Assembly (NCBI RefSeq): GCF_026241895.1
Contig: NZ_JAPJIV010000026.1
Location: 41,201 to 105,200 of the forward strand
Length of the DNA: 64,000 nt
Direction: 5' to 3'
DNA from: Pseudomonas sp. RIT-562
Lineage (GTDB): Bacteria; Pseudomonadota; Gammaproteobacteria; Pseudomonadales; Pseudomonadaceae
A program made the translations under genes and the position numbers. Position 1 is the stretch's first letter. Each line of letters starts with the position of its first letter. The notes under the pieces are model-generated. The model had not been told where the DNA came from. It saw only the letters and a list, made by a program, of their open reading frames with translations, and searched no databases. Below are positions 61,074 through 64,000 of this stretch, in pieces.

Positions 61074-61586
61074 AGTTATCTCCTCGAATTAGAGGTTTGG
61101 GAAATTTGGCTGCTACAGACTGATGCGGCAACTGCGCTACGGCGGATGTTAAGGCATCGAGATGATTTCGGCTGCACCGATGCGCTGCCTAAGGACAAAT
61201 CAAACGCAGCCCTAATCACCGAATTAAACGGCCGCCCAAAGCCCATGTTTAATAGCCATGCAAATTACTTCCTGAAAGCTACAGGACCTTGCGCCGTTGC
61301 CTACGCGTACGCCAGAATCCGCCGGCTTGTGCGCCTTGAAGCCGCTCGGTAACTTGATTCCCGTCACTGCTCATCAGTGATCGGGTTTAGCAGCCCGAGG
61401 TATTACGAAGCGCATCAGCACTCTGACGGCCAGGTAATTTAATGCCTGCAGTTCATGGTAGCTGTGCGTAGGGCGCCCTCGGGCGCGCCGGTCTCGTACT
61501 CCCCGGTCTGCTAACCTGCGCACAGCTGCCACCCTAATTCGTTTAGCAGCGATTGGGTGACGGCATCACGTTTGGAGTACCTGAAA
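61074..61586. other. 513-bp gap with a structured inverted repeat
   Basis: A 68-codon frame at 61146-61352 lacks a ribosome-binding site and I do not call it. The right part contains the 12-bp inverted repeat at 61457-61530. Confidence 0.5.
61457..61530 (+). other. Candidate structured RNA element upstream of the DUF6124-like gene
   Basis: GGTAGCTGTGCG and CGCACAGCTGCC can pair over 12 positions (one G-U) around a 50-base interior that holds another hairpin (GGGCGCCC-TC-GGGCGCGCC). It resembles an intergenic element I have seen before small genes of this kind in Pseudomonas, but I cannot name it. Confidence 0.45.
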
Positions 61587-61946
61587 ATGATAAAGCCTTC
61601 ACCCAACCCGCCAGATTACATTCCAATCACCCCGCCTGAATCTGATCTGCCCAGCCCCAATAACTTTACCGAACAAGCTCCGGACTTCCGCGTTCCCTCG
61701 ACTGCCGATATCAATGCCACGCCGCGTATCCCCAGTGCTCTGTTTACTATTGACCCACAGGCTTCGACCGAAACACTGATGGTGTATCTGGTCGAAACGC
61801 TGGCCTCGGTCGACGTGATGGTTCATCACTTGGTGGATCACATGGAAGGAGGACCTCGGCACGCCCTATTGGGTATTTCCAACAGCATCATGCTGGCCGA
61901 AATTACGGCCAATCGAATGTTGGATCAGATTGATCCGCGTGAGTAG
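61587..61946 (+). CDS. Small DUF6124/DUF3077-like protein
   Basis: The 119-residue protein begins MIKPSPNPPDYIP and has a disordered proline-rich N-terminal half and a helical C-terminal half (LFTIDPQASTETLMVYLVETLASVDVMVHHL). This matches a small Pseudomonas protein family of unknown function that often begins MIKPTPNPP. ATG 61587 follows TTTGGAG. Confidence 0.68.
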   Translation: MIKPSPNPPDYIPITPPESDLPSPNNFTEQAPDFRVPSTADINATPRIPSALFTIDPQASTETLMVYLVETLASVDVMVHHLVDHMEGGPRHALLGISNSIMLAEITANRMLDQIDPRE

Positions 61947-62171
61947 GTGCTGGTTACGTAAACGCCCGTGATAGCGCAGCGGTCCTTTTTTTCAGGGGCC
62001 GCATTTATGCAAGTTCATACGACAAATGGCTGCACCCACGGATAGCTCATTCGGGCGCAGGCCCGCCGTCTCGGAAGCGTCCTACGCGAAACAACGAAAC
62101 GTCTGATATTCCTTCTGTAAGTCCTTCGCTTAGCGTTCCTGTCCCTGAATAAAAACAAGGACACATAACGC

Positions 62172-63635
62172 ATGAGGCGCTATCACATCACCGTTGGAGC
62201 CAAGACCACCGTCGACGGCACAGTCCGCACAGGCTGGGAAGGCAGCAAAATCAATGACCAACCCATGGCCCGCGAAGGCGACGACGTTTACTGCCCGGAG
62301 TGCGATAGCACCGGCAAGATCGTCCTGGACGGACCTCGCCTGAATGACCGCATGGAGGGACGCCAGGCCGCGCTTGAAGGCGACCTTTGCAGCTGCAAGT
62401 GTGATCCACCGCCCAAATTGATCGCCAATCAAACCCTCCGTGCCCAGTGGATCGAAGTCGCTGCAGCACCGCAGGCCAGAGCGGCCACGCAACCTGCCGC
62501 TACACAGCCAACGGCCCCTTCCCAGACCACTCCACGCAACTCCGGTTTTGCGCCTCGGCCTTCACCAAATCTGGATGAAGCGTCAGGTCTGTCCTGTGAA
62601 AACCTGTGGCGCACTTACCAGCGCCAAGCCGAAGCCATCGTCGCACCGGGTGGAGTTCTGATTGCAGATCCCAAGGCACGTAACCGTGCGATCAACGCCG
62701 CGTATGCCCGGCTGTGGCTGGAGGACAATCGTTTCCAGTGGGCTGGGCTTGCAGCATTTGCTTCCAAGCAGGTCGGCTGTGGGCTGCTGCATGCTGCGGA
62801 TTCGATCGAGAACATTCAGACCGAATATGAATCGGAACAACGGCGCGATGAAAGTGCCAAGCGCGCTTTTTTCGGCTTGGTGGGTAGCCCAAGTGAACGC
62901 GAGAAGCAGGCGAAATTACAGGAGTACGAGCAGAGACAGCGCGACTACGATGAAGCCCTGCGCGACAGCCCCATTTGGGGCAGCAAAGTAAGGATTGGGG
63001 ATGACCCATTGTCGATCGTACAAAGAGCAGTCCTGTTCGTGCATGACATGCTGGCACTGGGCAATACCACGCTGTTTCTGGACGTCTATCCGCTGCATGC
63101 GTTCTATAAAGAGCGCGGTTTTTCAGCGCTCAAGACTTGCCTGTCTCAACGCAAAGATATCTACGGGAATGCTCAGCACCCCGTGCTGTGGCCGGTGGCG
63201 CAAGAAACGCTTAGGTTTGGTATAGGTCACGAAGAGATCTTGCAGGCTTTCATCGCTATTGAAGCAGGCAATATTGCCAAGAGTGTCGAACTACTTGCAC
63301 AACATGAACAGGTCAATATATTGCAGCCGGTGATGTACGACAGCTTGCTACTGGACGGCGCGCTTCGCAGCAACCACTTTGTTTACGTCACCGGGTTTCT
63401 CTCTGGAACTACACAGGCGATCGAGCTAACTCTGGCTAGTCAATGTAAGCGTATCGACTTCAGCCGCACCATTCGTTTTAGTGACGACCGTTTCGCCGAT
63501 CTATCCGACATTGGTCAACGTATGCCTTTCGTACTTAGGGCTGCTGAGCAGTTTAATTCACTGCTACAGGATCGGAATCGCTATCTGATCGAGCAAGCGA
63601 TTCAAGACATCGCTGCCGGTCGTGGCGTGAGATGA
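62172..63635 (+). CDS. PAAR-domain protein with DUF2515-like C-terminal domain, probable type VI secretion cargo effector
   Basis: The 487-residue protein has an N-terminal PAAR-like domain (residues about 1-80; GAKTTVDGTVRTGW, VYCPECDSTGKIVLDG, LCSCKC), a proline-threonine linker (about 98-130) and a large C-terminal domain with NRAINAAYARLWLEDNRFQWAGLAAFASKQVG. PAAR tips cap the VgrG spike of the type VI secretion system and carry toxic domains. AAGGA precedes the ATG. The next gene overlaps its stop by four bases. The activity of the C-terminal domain is unknown. Confidence 0.75.
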   Translation: MRRYHITVGAKTTVDGTVRTGWEGSKINDQPMAREGDDVYCPECDSTGKIVLDGPRLNDRMEGRQAALEGDLCSCKCDPPPKLIANQTLRAQWIEVAAAPQARAATQPAATQPTAPSQTTPRNSGFAPRPSPNLDEASGLSCENLWRTYQRQAEAIVAPGGVLIADPKARNRAINAAYARLWLEDNRFQWAGLAAFASKQVGCGLLHAADSIENIQTEYESEQRRDESAKRAFFGLVGSPSEREKQAKLQEYEQRQRDYDEALRDSPIWGSKVRIGDDPLSIVQRAVLFVHDMLALGNTTLFLDVYPLHAFYKERGFSALKTCLSQRKDIYGNAQHPVLWPVAQETLRFGIGHEEILQAFIAIEAGNIAKSVELLAQHEQVNILQPVMYDSLLLDGALRSNHFVYVTGFLSGTTQAIELTLASQCKRIDFSRTIRFSDDRFADLSDIGQRMPFVLRAAEQFNSLLQDRNRYLIEQAIQDIAAGRGVR

Positions 63636-64000
63636 AATCACTCCAATGGCTGGGCTGGCGTCGTAGCTTGTTTGCCCTAGCAATAGTCGCCGTCTTATCA
63701 GCGACGTTAATCCAAACGCTATCGGACGACCCTGAAATTGCGCTGGTGATTGGCGAACCCTGGGAGGACATGCGCCATCGCTCCAGTGCCACCATTGACC
63801 CGGCCATTCCTGGGCGCTCTTGGTTCATGATTCCGAAATCCGACGCTCGACTTCGATTCACAGATTCCCAGTACGGGTTCGTGACGCCATTAGCGCGCTT
63901 TTTTGTCGTAACGTTCTCTGATGAACTAATCAGAAGCGTTCGCATGTCCCCGCAAATCGAGCCCCTGTTGCTCGACGATACGCTCAAGGTCGTCCTCGAT
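63632..64000 (+). CDS. Membrane-anchored protein, possible immunity partner (3' end outside window)
   Basis: The first 123 codons encode a short basic N terminus, one hydrophobic segment (SLFALAIVAVLSATLIQTL, residues 12-30) and a soluble part containing GRSWFMIPKSDARLRF. The topology suggests a periplasmic domain anchored in the inner membrane. The ATGA overlap with the PAAR gene suggests co-translation, as for effector-immunity pairs. I recognise no family. The gene continues past the window edge. Confidence 0.6.
   Translation, partial: MKSLQWLGWRRSLFALAIVAVLSATLIQTLSDDPEIALVIGEPWEDMRHRSSATIDPAIPGRSWFMIPKSDARLRFTDSQYGFVTPLARFFVVTFSDELIRSVRMSPQIEPLLLDDTLKVVLD

Noticed and set aside
61146..61352. 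68-codon frame after the ASCH gene
   Set aside because: There is no Shine-Dalgarno, no recognisable domain and weak codon bias. It is left uncalled but not excluded.

Overview
The window looks like a chromosomal catabolic region of a Pseudomonas (fluorescens/putida lineage). The grounds are GC-rich coding with Pseudomonas codon habits, many Pseudomonas-type REP inverted pairs (GTAGGAGC...GGCTTGCC / GTAGGAGCGAGCCTGCTCGCGA), OprD-family aromatic-acid porins, an iac cluster ordered as I remember it from Pseudomonas putida 1290, and a sulfo-Entner-Doudoroff set of the kind known from P. putida SQ1. No rRNA, tRNA, CRISPR array or intact insertion sequence was seen.

Region 1 (1-11.4 kb): sulfoquinovose catabolism. 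Leftward run 1 is Na+:solute symporter, GH31 sulfoquinovosidase and an outer-membrane porin cut by the window edge. Leftward run 2 is an HpcH/HpaI aldolase, a TauE-type exporter, an IlvD/Edd-type dehydratase and an aldehyde dehydrogenase. A LacI-family regulator lies between them. Four near-identical palindromes (core ATCGYAGCGCTRCGAT) sit in front of the symporter/regulator and the aldolase and tie the two runs into one regulon. The sulfoquinovose dehydrogenase and sulfogluconolactonase expected for the route are not in the window.

Region 2 (11.4-13.3 kb): mostly non-coding and repeat-rich. It holds two very small genes and 4.7 copies of an exact 144-bp tandem repeat with alternating A/B unit types.

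Region 3 (13.3-36.8 kb): aromatic catabolism. An operon of unknown substrate encodes a reductase, Rieske oxygenase alpha and beta, an isochorismatase-like protein lacking its catalytic triad, an SDR and a dienelactone hydrolase-SnoaL fusion. It is followed by two AraC regulators, an OprD porin, antABC (anthranilate to catechol) and a five-gene HAAT-type ABC importer. Next come NIPSNAP, hydroxyacyl-CoA dehydrogenase, octopine-dehydrogenase-family and FMN alpha-hydroxyacid dehydrogenase genes, and a second OprD porin.

Region 4 (37-59 kb): indole-3-acetic acid catabolism. A complete leftward iacHABICDEFG operon faces away from a second HAAT importer with a fused permease-ATPase. Then follow a ketopantoate-reductase-like protein, a class II aldolase, an Aer-like PAS chemoreceptor, an AraC regulator, an MFS transporter, a MarR regulator (IacR-like), a D-2-hydroxyacid dehydrogenase and another MFS transporter.

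Region 5 (59-64 kb): accessory genes. These are a GNAT-like protein, an ASCH-domain protein with an apparent ATC start, a small DUF6124-like protein, a PAAR-domain type VI secretion cargo protein and, overlapping it by four bases, the start of a membrane-anchored protein that may be its immunity partner.

Taken together, three Rieske oxygenase systems, two dedicated ABC importers, two paralogous porins and a chemoreceptor suggest a plant-associated scavenger of tryptophan-derived aromatics and plant sulfolipid sugar. That overall reading is inference.
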